Shown piece after piece: positions 23,359 to 33,913 of a stretch of DNA of 64,000 nt; position 1 is the stretch's first letter; each line of letters starts with the position of its first letter. The translations under genes were made by a program, and so were the position numbers. This DNA is from Hanleya hanleyi. Lineage: Eukaryota; Mollusca; Polyplacophora; Lepidopleurida; Hanleyidae. The notes below the pieces were generated by a model that made no database searches, was not told the DNA's origin, and saw nothing but the letters and a program-made list of their open reading frames with translations. The DNA is taken from the NCBI GenBank assembly GCA_036873755.1, contig JAVTVY010018745.1, positions 1-64,000 on the forward strand. The letters are read 5' to 3'.

Positions 23359-24482
23359 GAGTGGATATGTAAGGATGGTGAGTGGATATGTAAGGATGCT
23401 GAGTGGATATGTAAGGATGGTGAGTGGATATGTAAGGATGCTGAGTGGATATGTAAGGATGCTGAGTGGATATGTAAGGATGGTGAGTGGATATGTAAGG
23501 ATGCGGAGTGGATATGTAAGGATGGTGAGTGGATATGTAAGGATGGTGAGTGGATATGTAAGGATGGTGAGTGGATATGTAAGGATGGTGAGTGGATATG
23601 TAAGGATGGTGAGTGGATATGTAAGGATGCTGAGTGGATATGTAAGGATGGTGAGTGGATATGTAAGGATGGTGAGTGGATATGTAAGGATGCTGAGTGG
23701 ATATGTAAGGATGCTGAGTGGATATGTAAGGATGCTGAGTGGATATGTAAGGATGCTGAGTGGATATGTAAGGATGCTGAGTGGATATGTAAGGATGTTG
23801 AGTGGATATGTAAGGATGCTGAGTGGATATGTAAGGATGCTGAGTTGATATGTAAGGATGCTGAGTGGATATGTAAGGATGCTGAGTGGATATGTAAGGA
23901 TGCTGAGTGGATATGTAAGGATGCTGAGTGGATATGTAAGGATGGTGAGTGGATATGTAAGGATGCTGAGTGGATATGTAAGGATGCTGAGTGGATATGT
24001 AAGGATGCTGAGTGGATATGTAAGGATGCTGAGTGGATATGTAAGGATGCTGAGTGGATATGTAAGGATGGTGAGTGGATATGTAAGGATGCTGAGTGGA
24101 TATGTAAGGATGCTGAGTGGATATGTAAGGATGCTGAGTGGATATGTAAGGATGCTGAGTGGATATGTAAGGATGCTGAGTGGATATGTAAGGATGTTGA
24201 GTGGATATGTAAGGATGCTGAGTGGATATGTAAGGATGCTGAGTGATATGTAAGGATATGTAAGGATGCTGAGTGGATATGTAAGGATGCTGAGTGGATA
24301 TGTAAGGATGCTGAGTGGATATGTAAGGATGCTGAGTGGATATGTAAGGATGCTGAGTGGATATGTAAGGATGCTGAGTGGATATGTAAGGATGCTGAGT
24401 GGATATGTAAGGATGCTGAGTGGATATGTAAGGATGCTGAGTGGATATGTAAGGATGGTGAGTGGATATGTAAGGATGCTGA
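23359..24482. repeat. 21-bp minisatellite, about 53 copies
   Basis: The unit is GAGTGGATATGTAAGGATGC plus T. The codon-like last triplet varies (GCT, GGT, GCG or GTT). GGT variants cluster in the first third and GCT variants dominate later. One partial unit (24241-24260, 'gagtgatatgtaaggatatg') marks a slippage event. Because 21 is a multiple of 3 and the unit lacks stops in several frames, long ORFs appear on both strands (406 codons on minus, 299 on plus). I treat these as artefacts. Confidence 0.97.
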
Positions 24483-24699
24483 ATCTCCTCACTATGGTAA
24501 ATCTTCTAATAATTAAATCCTTGGAAGGTAAATTTATCACCTTATGATCAGGGGTGATCAAACTTATTAGAACAGGAAGTTGACAAAATGTTCAAATATT
24601 ACGGAGATAATCCAGTATTTCTTTCCTTTTTCTTTTCATTTGACAAAGTTGGAAGTATCTCCAATGAAACGACGGTGCCACAGCAATAAAGGAGTAAAT

Positions 24700-25100
24700 T
24701 CTTTTTATTTTTTTATTTTCAGAGGGTGACACAATCAGTTTACATAAACTGGCAGTTCTCCCTTGAGGCCCTCAAATAAATAAAAGTGAAATACATATCA
24801 CTAAAGCATGACAAGCAAGAAATTTAGCTGAACATATTTACAAATGTACATGATTGTCTCTTGAAAGACTTCACCGGCTTGGCTTCCTTTATGAACTGGG
24901 GAAGGCTATTCCAAATTATTGGGCCAGAGTATCTCAAACTTCCCTTGAAGTATTCAGTTCTGCATTTTGGGATATACATTTTGTTCATATTGGTTGATCT
25001 TAGAGTTCGCTTTGTAACTTCAGCAGTGTTCAGAGTTGTTATCCATAGAGTAGTCTTGTGTCAGTATTCTTTGATATTTTGATGATTCGAGAGGATGATA
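24700..25100 (-). mobile_element. 5'-truncated LINE, 3' end fragment
   Basis: The minus strand ends in the A-rich tail complementary to 'ctttttatttttttatttt' (24699-24717), preceded by a short 3' UTR and the C-terminal coding end at 24824. Truncated 3' fragments with A-rich tails are the usual product of target-primed reverse transcription. No TSD was fixed. Confidence 0.6.
24824..25058 (-). pseudogene. LINE reverse-transcriptase C-terminus remnant
   Basis: Read on the minus strand to the TAA at 24824-24826, this gives about 75 codons. They include R-T-L-R-S-T-N, then Y-I-P-K-C-R-T-E-Y, then S-L-R-Y-S-G-P-I-I-W-N-S-L-P and K-S-F-K. This spacing (P-x-x-R-T, S-x-x-Y-x-G-x-x-x-W-N-x-L-P, F-K) is typical of the C-terminal end of CR1/L2/Jockey-group LINE polymerases. 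A stop lies just upstream, so the catalytic domain is absent. Confidence 0.65.
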
Positions 25101-25193
25101 ACATTTATTGGAATGACTGATCGTATTTTGTCCACAAAATTAGGAGTGATTGAATGTTAAGGGTGATCAAATGTTTTAAGGATTTACTGTAAC

Positions 25194-25577
25194 GAGCAAT
25201 AGTCTCAGATTCCTCAGGACTTGCTTTGAAGAAATCCTTATTCAGTATTTGGATAGAATAAGAAAAATAGAAGGATTATCTCTGCCTACACATATTTTTT
25301 TCTTTCTATTTATCATGTTTTCCAAGGCTTATAGAGTTGTTCAAAAAATGGTTTTAATACATGTGGACAGCTATGGATAACTACATGTAATCAATCCAAG
25401 TATCTCATTTATTTCATTCCATTATCCGTCTGCCTTTACACTGATGGATGTAGACATATACACTAGGAAAGATGACATGGAGGGTGATGGAAAGGTCAAC
25501 TGAGGCACAAAAGAAATATTGCTTTCTACTTAGGTGATATTCAATGGATATCTCTTGTCATTTTGTCAATGATTTAC
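25194..25577. other. no recognised feature
   Basis: AT-rich DNA with no coding or repeat signal recognised. Confidence 0.4.
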
Positions 25578-25729
25578 CAGTATATGTTATCAGTCCCTGT
25601 AAACATTCTAATTGATCAGCTATTTTCAGCTGTACTGCTTCCCTAATTGGCACAAATGAAGACAAATGCCTGAAGAAATCGCCAGTTAATTGTTGGGCCT
25701 GAATGAACCTGAGAGCTGTCAGAAACTTC
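25578..25729 (-). CDS. candidate internal exon of unknown host gene
   Basis: On the minus strand a 152-bp open segment runs from a possible acceptor (CTATCTTAACAG, ending at 25730) to a possible donor (GTAAATC, 25577-25571). The peptide (KFLTALRFIQAQQLTGDFF, then RHLSSFVPIREAVQ and LKIADQLECLQGLITYTG) has the balanced, amphipathic composition of a helical protein. It is unlike the repeat-derived ORFs around it. I do not recognise the family. The open frame extends beyond both splice sites (25558-25755), so the boundaries are guesses. It could be chance, and no neighbouring exon was identified. Confidence 0.3.
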
Positions 25730-26004
25730 CTGTTAAGATAGACCCCAAGTGGCATGGGCTATGAACAAAAGAACAGGGCGATGGCCGCCAACCGCAACAT
25801 TATTTAATGGGGGTAAATTTAACAATCAGTTTCACGGCCATAAAATCCCTCCCAGGCTACAAAAAAAGCTGAAACTTTTGAATATTAAAGATACAAAATA
25901 TCTCCAATGGCAATTGTCGAAGACTATTCATTATAAATCTTTTCATCTATTCCTTCATTCGTTATACATGATATTAGGAAAAGTTTAATACATACTTCAT
26001 ATAA
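25730..26004. other. no recognised feature
   Basis: Unassigned AT-rich DNA flanking the candidate exon. Confidence 0.4.
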
Positions 26005-26545
26005 CAGACCGGGCTTAGGGATTGCTCCATCCATTGTTCCATCATTCAATCAGCCATTCCTTCACATTTGCGTTGTTACTGCAATAACAATTTGTTCGAT
26101 TGTCATTGAACTTGGACAGTGCGTTGGTATGAGTGAGAGAAGGACTGGGTTTATTTTTTTCGACAACTTGGGTAATCCAGTCATGGCCACCATGGTAATT
26201 TACCTCTAATCAGCCATGCTAAATAAGCTTATCACTGAAATAACTAAAAAAGAATTTGTCCGATTGGCATCAGAGTTGGACAGTGGTTTGATATGCAGAG
26301 ATGATGGCTGGGATTGTTTTTTTGGCAACCTGTATAATCCAATATGGCCACCATGGTCTTGACATCTATTCAGTTCTGCTAAGTAAGCTTTTCACTGGTA
26401 TAACTCAAGAATGATTGCAGAGATAAATCTTGGACAGTGACTTGGTATGAGTGAGAGGATGTTTGGGAGTTGCTTTTCACCCATCTGCATTATCCAATAT
26501 GACCATCTTGGCATTGACTCCAGATTTGACCATTCTGAGATTGTG
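26005..26545 (+). mobile_element. GTCCCCC-type HINE fragment lacking its termini
   Basis: It begins 'gggcttagggattgctccatcc' and contains three cores of the 'cactgcaataac...gattgtcatcaaacttggacag...ggctgggattg...aatatggccaccatgg' type found at 1113-2250 and 50966-51850. Neither the 5' palindrome nor the conserved 3' domain is present. Confidence 0.6.
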
Positions 26546-26920
26546 ACTGGAATTTTACTTTATGTTTCATGATGCTCAACTGGAATCATGTGAAACTGGT
26601 TCTCAGAAATTTTGTATCATTTTAAAAATTTGAAGAGATAGATAGTTGTTCTGTTTTGAATTTTTGACTGTTGTGTTTGATTTTAAATGGGTAACAAGAA
26701 AAGAAAGATCAGAATTTTAATGGATCCTTTATCAAACCGAATCCCTGACAATTCCTATTAACTTCTGGGATGAGATTGAGATGTATTTGGCAATGATAAC
26801 TGCTTGCGCAATGTCCTGACATTATATTGGTGTTATCAAAGCTATGAGATAATGCCACATTAAATTCTTTTGACATTTCACCCGTATTGCAACAAGAAGC
26901 CAGTTTGAGGAACAGAGTCG
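26546..26920. other. no recognised feature
   Basis: AT-rich DNA with no recognised coding or structural signal. Confidence 0.4.
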
Positions 26921-27268
26921 TAATACAGAAGCAAAGTAACTCCGAATAAACTTGATAAACGCATGGCGACAGTCTCAATATTTCGACCAAATTTTATTTG
27001 TCATCTTCAGGATGTCACATCCTTTCTCAGCTTCAGGATGTCGCATCCTTTGTCATCTTCAGGATGTGACATCCGGAAGATGGCAAATAAAATTTTGTCG
27101 AAATATTGAGACTTGTCACCATTTTATTTGTCATCTTCAGGATGTCACATCCTTTGTCATCTTCAGGATGTGACATCCTGAAGATGAGAAAATAAAATTT
27201 TGTCGAAATATTGAGACTGTCACCATGCGTTTATTACTTTTATTCGGAGTTACTTTGCTTCTGCATTA
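26921..27268. repeat. complex long inverted repeat with nested palindromes
   Basis: The outer arms (26921-26990 and 27190-27268) pair through CAGAAGCAAAGTAACTCCGA, 'ataaacgcatgg' and 'gacagtctcaatatttcgac'. Inner parts repeat 'ttttatttgtcatcttcagg' followed by ATGTCACATCC in both orientations, including the palindrome CATCTTCAGGATG/CATCCTGAAGATG near 27157-27185. It looks like a foldback with an internal duplication. No TSD is obvious. Confidence 0.75.
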
Positions 27269-27504
27269 TGCCAAGCTTATCTGTGGATCAACACGATTTT
27301 GGAACAGAGTCAATAATCATAAATTCAATTATTCACGACATGCTTGTTCAGATATTTGTCTGATGAGACAAGTAAACATTACTGGCTACGTCAGCCAGAG
27401 CTGGTGAAGCCCTTTGAATGAATATTCTCCTTCTTCCAACTTTCGTTATTCCATTCTTTAACTTTCAAACAGCGCAACAAATTTCTCTCAGAATTGGTCA
27501 GTGT

Positions 27505-29145
27505 ATAGGTATGGGTATAAAGGATGAACTCTCATGTTTGTAAAATCAGTGATGGGTATAAAGGATGAATAGTCTCCCTTGTTTGTAATATCAGTGATGG
27601 GTATAAAGGATGAATAGTCTCCCATGTTTGTAATATCAGCGATAGTTATAAAGGATGAATAGTCTCCCTTGCTTGTAATATCAGCGATAGTTATAAAGGA
27701 TGAATAGTCTCCCTTGCTTGTAATATCAGCGATTGTTATAAAGGATGAACAGTCTCCCTTGTTTGTAAAATCAGTGATGGGTATAAAGGATGAATAGTCT
27801 CCCTTGTTTGTAATATCAGCGATAGGTATAAAGGATGAATAGTCTCCCATGTTTGTAATATCAGCGATCGGTATAAAGGATGAATAGTCTCCCTTGTTTG
27901 TAAAATCAGTGATGGGTATAAAGGATGAATAGTCTCCCATGTTTGTAATATCAGCGATACGTATAAAGGATGAATAGTCTCCCTTGTTTGTAATATCAGT
28001 GATGGGTATAAAGGATGAATAGTCTCCCTTGTTTGTAATATCAGCGATAGTTATAAAGGATGAATAGTCTCCCTTGTTTGTAATATCAGTGATGGGTATG
28101 AAGGATGAATAGTCTCCCTTGTTTGTAATATCAGCGATAGTTATAAAGGATGAATAGTCTCCCTTGCTTGTAATATCAGCGATAGGTATGAAGGATGAAT
28201 AGTCTCCCTTGTTTGTAAAATCAGCGATAGGTATAAAGGATGAATAGTCTCCCTTGTTTGTAATATCAGTGATGGGTATAAAGGTGAATAGTCTCCCTTG
28301 TTTGTAATATCAGCGATAGTTATAAAGGATGAATAGTCTCCCTTGTTTGTAATATCAGCGATAGGTATAAAGGATGAATAGTCTCCCTTGTTTGTAAAAT
28401 CAGTGATGAGTATAAAGGATGAATAGTCTCCCTTGTTTGTAATATCAGCGATAGGTATAAAGGATGAATAGTCTCCCTTGTTTGTAATATCAGTGATGGG
28501 TATAAAGGTGAATAGTCTCCCTTGTTTGTAATATCAGCGATAGTTATAAAGGATGAATAGTCTCCCTTGTTTGTAATATCAGCGATAGGTATAAAGGATG
28601 AATAGTCTCCCTTGTTTGTAAAATCAGTGATGAGTATAAAGGATGAATAGTCTCCCTTGTTTGTAATATCAGCGATAGGTATAAAGGATGAATAGTCTCC
28701 CTTGTTTGTAATATCAGCGATAGTTATAAAGGATGAATAGTCTCCCTTGTTTGTAATATCAGTGATGGGTATAAAGGATGAATAGTCTCCCTTGTTTGTA
28801 AAATCAGCGATAGGTATAAAGGATGAATAGTCTCCCTTGTTTGTAATATCAGTGATGGGTATAAAGGATGAATAGTCTCCCTTGTTTGTAATATCAGCGA
28901 TAGTTATAAAGGATGAATAGTCTCCCTTGTTTGTAATATCAGCGATAGGTATAAAGGATGAATAGTCTCCCTTGTTTGTAAAATCAGCGACAGGTATAAA
29001 GGATGAATAGTCTCCCTTGTTTGTAATATCAGTTTTGTTTTAAAGGATGAATAGTCTCCCTTGTTTGTAATATCAGCGATAGTTATAAAGGATGAATAGT
29101 CTCCCTTGTTTGTAATATCAGTGATGGATATAAAGGATGAATAGT
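27505..29145. repeat. 45-bp minisatellite, left part (about 36 copies)
   Basis: The unit is GATGGGTATAAAGGATGAAT followed by AGTCTCCCTTGTTTGTAATATCAGT. Monomer subtypes differ at the GATGGGT/GATAGTT/GATAGGT and AATATC/AAATC positions. A higher-order period of about 223 bp (five monomers, one with a 2-bp deletion, 'aaaggtgaat') repeats at 28282 and 28506. The array is cut at 29145 by a LINE and resumes at 40569. Confidence 0.95.
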
Positions 29146-29488
29146 TTTGTTTGTTTTGTTTTAAACTTATTTTATTGTCTTCAAAACAATTGGATTGGGG
29201 ACAAGTTCTTCCAACTTAGTTTCCCCTCTCCAAATATAGGTAAAACAAATTTTGTGAAGAAAATCAAACAACAATATATAAACTTAAAAACGTTACAGTC
29301 TCGTTAACTTGTGCATATCTCCAAGTGCAGATCTAACAAATTTGTTAAAAAAGTCACAGATCACTATTTGAACATATACATTCTTACAGGCAATGATAGA
29401 CAAATGTGAAGGCTACACGTGCAAGGATTGGCGTCTTGATTTTAAGGAAAATAAGAGGCACCCAGGTCCACTTCATTGAAAGAAACAT

Positions 29489-30541
29489 CTAGCTGAATCG
29501 CTGACTATCTTTGATAAATTTTTGGACAGCATTGAATACTTGTATATTGTTAGTTAGCGAGAGAGATGGACTGCCCCACAACAATTGATGGACATTTGTA
29601 TTTGGCGGTATGTTATCAAGTAATTCCTTTCTTATATTTTCGTAACGCGGACAAAATAATAAATAATGTTCGGCATCCTCTGTTGGTTCCCCACATGCGC
29701 AATGTCCGGTTTCGTGAAGTTTTATGTGATATAAATCTCCATTAAGCTGGCTACAGCCGTGTCGTAATTTCGTTTGACATATATTCATTTGCCTGTATCC
29801 AACAGAGTAGTACACAGGGGGTGGTTTTTTGGACGAGATTTTAGACTTGAACAAATTATATGAGCTCGAGTTTCTACTGTCATGCGAAAGGTTATTCCAG
29901 TGATCAATGACGGAAGGTATAAATGAATTTTTAAATAGTGTTAAACGTGTTTTTGGGATAGTGTAGTTATTATCATTTCTAAGTCGGTAAGGTGTTACTT
30001 CACCAACAAGAGGAGTGACTAGATTTGCTAGGTATTGCGGTACTTCACCATTGTGGATTTTGTACATGGTTGATAGTTTTAAATTCTCCCTCCTAGCTTT
30101 CAACGTTTCCCATCCTGTTTCAAAATAAAGAGACTCTCTTGGAGCGTAAGCGGGCAGGCCAGTAACAATACGTGCTGCAGTCAATTGTAGTTTTTCAATA
30201 GTTTCGGATTGTTCTTTGGTGCAGTTGTCCCAAACTACAGAAGCATATTCAAAGGTTGGTCTGATAAAGCTGATGTAGATTTGGTTCAGCGTTTTCCTTT
30301 TAAGTTTGAATTTAAATTTGCGCAGGATTCCAATTCTTTTAGATACAATTGAACATATATTATGGATATGACTGTGCCATTTACAATCATTTTGGAATAC
30401 CAAACCTAAATGACGGTGATTATTGGATATCTGGAGAAGAGTGTTATCTAAATAGATTTCAGGCAGATTAATTAGGTTTCTATTGCTGATTAGTAACATG
30501 ACTGTTTTTAAAGCATTGAAATTTAATAGCCATTGTTTGGA
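29489..30541 (-). pseudogene. LINE ORF2 C-terminal part (RT thumb, zinc motif)
   Basis: This continues the reverse transcriptase frame after an in-frame TGA at 30542-30544, where a tryptophan codon is expected (L-x-K-L-x-D-W-S-x-K-W-L-L-N-F-N pattern). It then runs open to the stop at 29489. Motifs are a Y-A-S-V-V-W-D segment following the RT core, E-K-L-Q-x-x-A-A-R-I-V-T-G, and near the C-terminus CACGEPTEDAEHYLLFCP. The last is a Cys-Cys-His-Cys pattern typical of the C-terminal zinc knuckle of Jockey/CR1-group LINEs. About 340 bp of 3' UTR follows. Confidence 0.85.
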
Positions 30542-31136
30542 TCAGTCTTGTAGTTTACGCAGATCATGGTTTATTATTACTTCAATTTCAAGTATGTTAG
30601 GGGACGAATACATCAGGCAAGTATCGTCCGCAAATAGGCGAGCGATAGTAATAAGATTTTCAACGATATCATTGATATAGATTAAAAAAAGAAGAGGTCC
30701 CAGAACTGATCCTTGTGGAACGCCGGCGTTACCGGATCTCATTTGCGAATAGGCTACTCCGGTTTGCACACAGTGGCATCTGTCACTCAGATAGTCTTCA
30801 AACCATGTTAATAGATCGTCTTCTATTCCATACTGTTTTAATTTGAAAAGAAGGCCTTTGTGCCAGACACTGTCAAACGCTTTGGAAATGTCACAAAATA
30901 CAACACAAGCAATTTCCCCATCATCAAGAGTTTTACATAGATTGTGATAAAAATCGATTAACTGTAGTACAGTTGAATGACCGGGAAGAAAACCTGATTG
31001 GTACTTATAAAAAGCGTTATTAGAATGCAAGTGGTTATACACATGTTTAAATATTACGCGTTCCATTATTTTTGCCACACAGCTTAGCAGGGAAATAGGA
31101 CGGTAGTTAGAAGGCAAATGTTTATCATCTTTTTTT
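30542..31136 (-). pseudogene. LINE ORF2 reverse-transcriptase core
   Basis: The encoded peptide carries the ordered RT signatures N-Y-R-P-I-S-L-L, K-Y-Q-S-G-F-L-P-G-H-S-T, F-C-D-I-S-K-A-F-D-S-V-W-H, G-V-P-Q-G-S-V-L-G-P-L-L-F and L-F-A-D-D-T. The FADD catalytic motif is at 30623-30634. The polymerase copies the element's RNA at a nicked chromosomal target. The frame starts after a 1-base shift in a T7 homopolymer (31130-31136; A7 on the coding strand). With six A's the upstream F-K-K frame would continue directly as F-K-K-D-D-K. It ends at TGA 30542-30544. Confidence 0.92.
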
Positions 31137-32160
31137 AAAGACTGGTATAATATTAGAGACTTTCCATTGATTGGGGAATTTGCCGGTCGATAAAGACATA
31201 TTAAATAAAATTTTAAGTGGTTTACATACTGATCGTGACACGCCTTTAAGCATTTTATGACTAATAAAATTATTCCCAACAGCTTTGTTAGTTTCAAGGT
31301 TTTGGATTATATGAAAAATTTCCTCTTCGGTTATGCTGATATCTTTAATTCTACCATCACATTTGTATTTAAAGGGGGGTAACTGTACTCCATTGTCATC
31401 AATAGTGGACACAGAGGCAAAATAATCATTCAGTAAGTTGGCCTTCTCCATACAATCTTCCACAATTTGTTCGTTCCCGTCAGCATCTATATTCACTAAC
31501 GGTGGGATTTCTCTATTTTCTGATCTATTCATAATTTGGTTGAGTTTTTTCCAATAAAATTTTGGGTTAGTAGATTTATTTGAGTCTAATTCAGTTTCTA
31601 TATTGTTATGGTAGGTTTCTTGGGCATGTTTTTTCATATTGTTAACTTTATTTCTAATTGTTTTGTATCTGTTCCAGTCAGAAATTTTCATGCTCTTCTT
31701 AGCCTTTTTCTTTATTCTATCCCGTTTACGGATTTCCTTCCGTAGCTCAGAATCGAACCACGGTTTATCGTTTGGTCTTATCGTAACGGTTTTGTTTGGG
31801 ATACACTGTTTAGCTATTTCATAAAATTTCGCAGTGAAATTATCACATGCTTCGTTTACGTCTGGGCAAGCCATGAAAAAACGATTCCAGTCGATGTCGT
31901 TCAATAGCATATTGAACCTATCGTAGTCACTGCCGTTATATATCCAGATTTGTCTCTTGTATGCGTGTCGTAAATTGGAGCTAATTGACAGATCTACATA
32001 TGTGGCATCATGATCACTAATCTTTCGGTCGACATTAAAAACACCACAATCATGTATATTAAGAGTATTGGTAATAAAAATTGGGTCCAGCAAAGTTGCT
32101 GAGCGTTCTGTAACTCGAGTGGGTTCCGATATTATGGATGCTACATCGTTGCGAGATGTC
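31137..32160 (-). pseudogene. LINE ORF2 endonuclease end and pre-RT linker
   Basis: It opens with S-I-I-S-E-P-T-R-V-T-E-R-S-A-T-L-L-D-P-I-F and reaches K-I-S-D-H-D-A-T, whose SDH is the conserved catalytic end of APE-type endonucleases. The linker follows (K-P-W-F-D-S-E-L-R-K, a basic stretch R-K-R-D-R-I-K-K-K-A-K-K, and W-K-K-L-N-Q-I-M-N). Next come the RT entry motifs N-D-Y-F, T-N-K-A-V-G and P-x-Q-W-K-x-S-N-I-I-P-V-F-K-K. A frameshift at its 5' edge (about 32145-32165) separates it from the preceding segment, and another at 31130-31136 ends it. Confidence 0.88.
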
Positions 32161-32507
32161 AAACAAAAATCGAGAGTTGTCATGTAAGAGGTCATCATTG
32201 AGATCGCCCAGTAAAACCAGATTTACGTTAGTGTCCAATGCATTTTCGATCATGTCTTCGAAGGCTAGGTATATAGATTCGGGGCTTTTAGGAACTATGT
32301 AAGAGATATTTAAGAGGATGACGTTGTTTGATAGTCTAATTTTGAGCCACATTGTTTCAAAATGTTTTATTTCAAGATCTAGTATCCGAGTACACTTGAG
32401 GCGCGTTGATGTGTATACCAAGATTCCTCCCCAGGGAGATAAAAGATTTGGATTCCTGTCTTGACGGAATGGTTCGCCGAAACCTTCTATACGTAGATCA
32501 TCGTTGG
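32150..32507 (-). pseudogene. LINE ORF2 endonuclease middle segment
   Basis: After excision of the TIR element the frame runs through G-G-I-L-V-Y-T-S-T-R-L-K to N-L-V-L-L-G-D-L-N-D-D-L-L-H-D. The G-D-x-N signature supplies conserved catalytic Asp and Asn residues of APE-like endonucleases. It is followed by a frameshift (about 32145-32165). The upstream edge is the TAA target site at 32508-32510. Confidence 0.85.
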
Positions 32508-32510
32508 TAA

Positions 32511-33910
32511 GGCCATCCTTAAAAATATGTTTGTTGGCTGTAACCCGACCCTACCTCAGGAAGTTGGGTCGGTAGGTAGGTAATTTTTTTTTTTTTTTTT
32601 AGATCAGGTTTTCCTTTTGGGGGGGCTGGAAGAGGTTAGTGTGATTTAGTTCAGATACTAAGCAGGTCATTTGAAATATTCTTTTTGTCTGGCAGCAAAA
32701 TTATTTCAGTATAGAAAACTAGTTATCTTCAAGGTATAAAGCAAGATATTCTTAAATTCAGGCTTGTGTACCTGTTTTATTTCTTAGAAGACATCGACAT
32801 CCTTGAACACATTCTTGACAATGACTTGACAATGACTAGTGACTAGCTGGTCAAAAAAAAAAAAAAAAATACCACTACCAGACAAACTTTTGCCAAAATT
32901 GTGACAGGGAAGAAAAAAATCCTCTCAGTGTTATACAGAAGGTTGTTCATTATACCATTTGGAGTTGAGAAAATTACCTCAAATTAATCATTAACATCAT
33001 TACTGCCCTTCCTCGTCGCAAATTTATGGTGTGCTTTTATTGAATACTTAGGTACTTCCTTTATTCAGATTAGAAATACATCGTAATTTAATTTACTGAC
33101 AACAATGAGGCAAACACTAAGTTTCTAACCTGTGTCTTTTCGTGGAATTTAGTCCGAGGTGGAATTCTGACAAGCGTATTTGATGCCGACATCGGAACGT
33201 CAAAATTAAGCTGACGGCACCATCTAATAAGTTTGTCAAGACCGCTGAAGCCACCGACACTATATCCATGGCTTCATCGACATAGAGGGTTATAAAGTTT
33301 CCGTTAAACAACAAAGCAGTATAGATTTTCTGCATTTAGGCACACTGAAGTCTTCTCGGATAAAAGTAGAAATCCAAACATCGTTGTTGTTGTAACATCG
33401 TCAGTCTCAGAATCTGTCGGTGTACGGACCCACGTGGTGCATGGTGACAGTCCTAAACATGTCTACGTTCCAAGTCGATTCGCGACAGAGCTCTTTATGG
33501 CAGGTTTTAATAACCAACCGTTTTGAAATATTTTTCCCATCCTGTGTTGCTGTTGCCTCTCGATGTGTTTATTGTCCTCTCGTCCAAACCCAAACACAAA
33601 ACAGAAGGGGGAACTTCCCGCCATATACACGTGGTCGACGAAAACTGCATTCCCCTACGGACTGGGCCATGGAGGATATGCCTTCAAAATGTGCGACATA
33701 AGCTCACATCGCGACTACTGGAGAGTGAAATCCTGCTTGCTTTTGCTAGGCGAACGTTTTACATACGTTTACATAGGGGAGATAATTCTGACATTGCAAA
33801 ATAAAATAAAAAGATGACCGGTCGGAAAATCGGCGAAAAAAGTTTCCAGTCGGCGGATTTTTGGACAGTCGGTCGGGTTACGCGCAACAAACTTATTTTT
33901 AAGGATGGCC
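32511..33910. mobile_element. 1.40-kb TAA-flanked TIR element (PIF/Harbinger-like) in the LINE
   Basis: TAA at 32508-32510 and 33911-33913 flanks terminal inverted repeats of about 40 bp (GGCCATCCTTAAAAATATGT, then TTGTTGG...GTAACCCGACC) with about four mismatches. Subterminal 'gggtcggtaggtagg' and 'cggtcggaaaatcgg' resemble the subterminal part of the 45634-49930 element. Removing the element plus one TAA restores the LINE endonuclease frame exactly, which confirms both TSD and boundaries. A 3-bp TAA duplication is typical of PIF/Harbinger. No transposase was recognised in the short ORFs (33117-33335 minus; 33420-33817 plus), so it is probably non-autonomous. Confidence 0.88.
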
Positions 33911-33913
33911 TAA

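Larger units (their letters stand above)
24491..25193. mobile_element. second copy of the 9012-9262 MITE, split by a LINE end
   Basis: The left part (24491-24640) and right part (about 25118-25193) match the MITE at 9012-9262: 'gggtgatcaaa', 'ttagaacaggaagttgacaa', 'attttgtccacaaaatt.ggagtgattgaat', and a terminal TTTACTGTAA. The middle is occupied by a LINE 3' fragment. Confidence 0.5.

Noticed and set aside
23341..24561. 406-codon minus-strand ORF and 299-codon plus-strand ORF
   Set aside because: They are translations of a 21-bp tandem repeat that happens to lack stops in several frames on both strands. There is no start context, domain or flanking gene structure.
27488..27940. 150-codon minus-strand ORF of 15-residue repeats
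   Set aside because: It is the 45-bp minisatellite read in one frame. Other parts of the same array contain frame-breaking deletions.
33420..33817. Three overlapping plus-strand ORFs in the TAA-flanked element
   Set aside because: All three frames are open over a GC-richer stretch, and none has a recognisable domain or is favoured by start context. They are left as part of the element.
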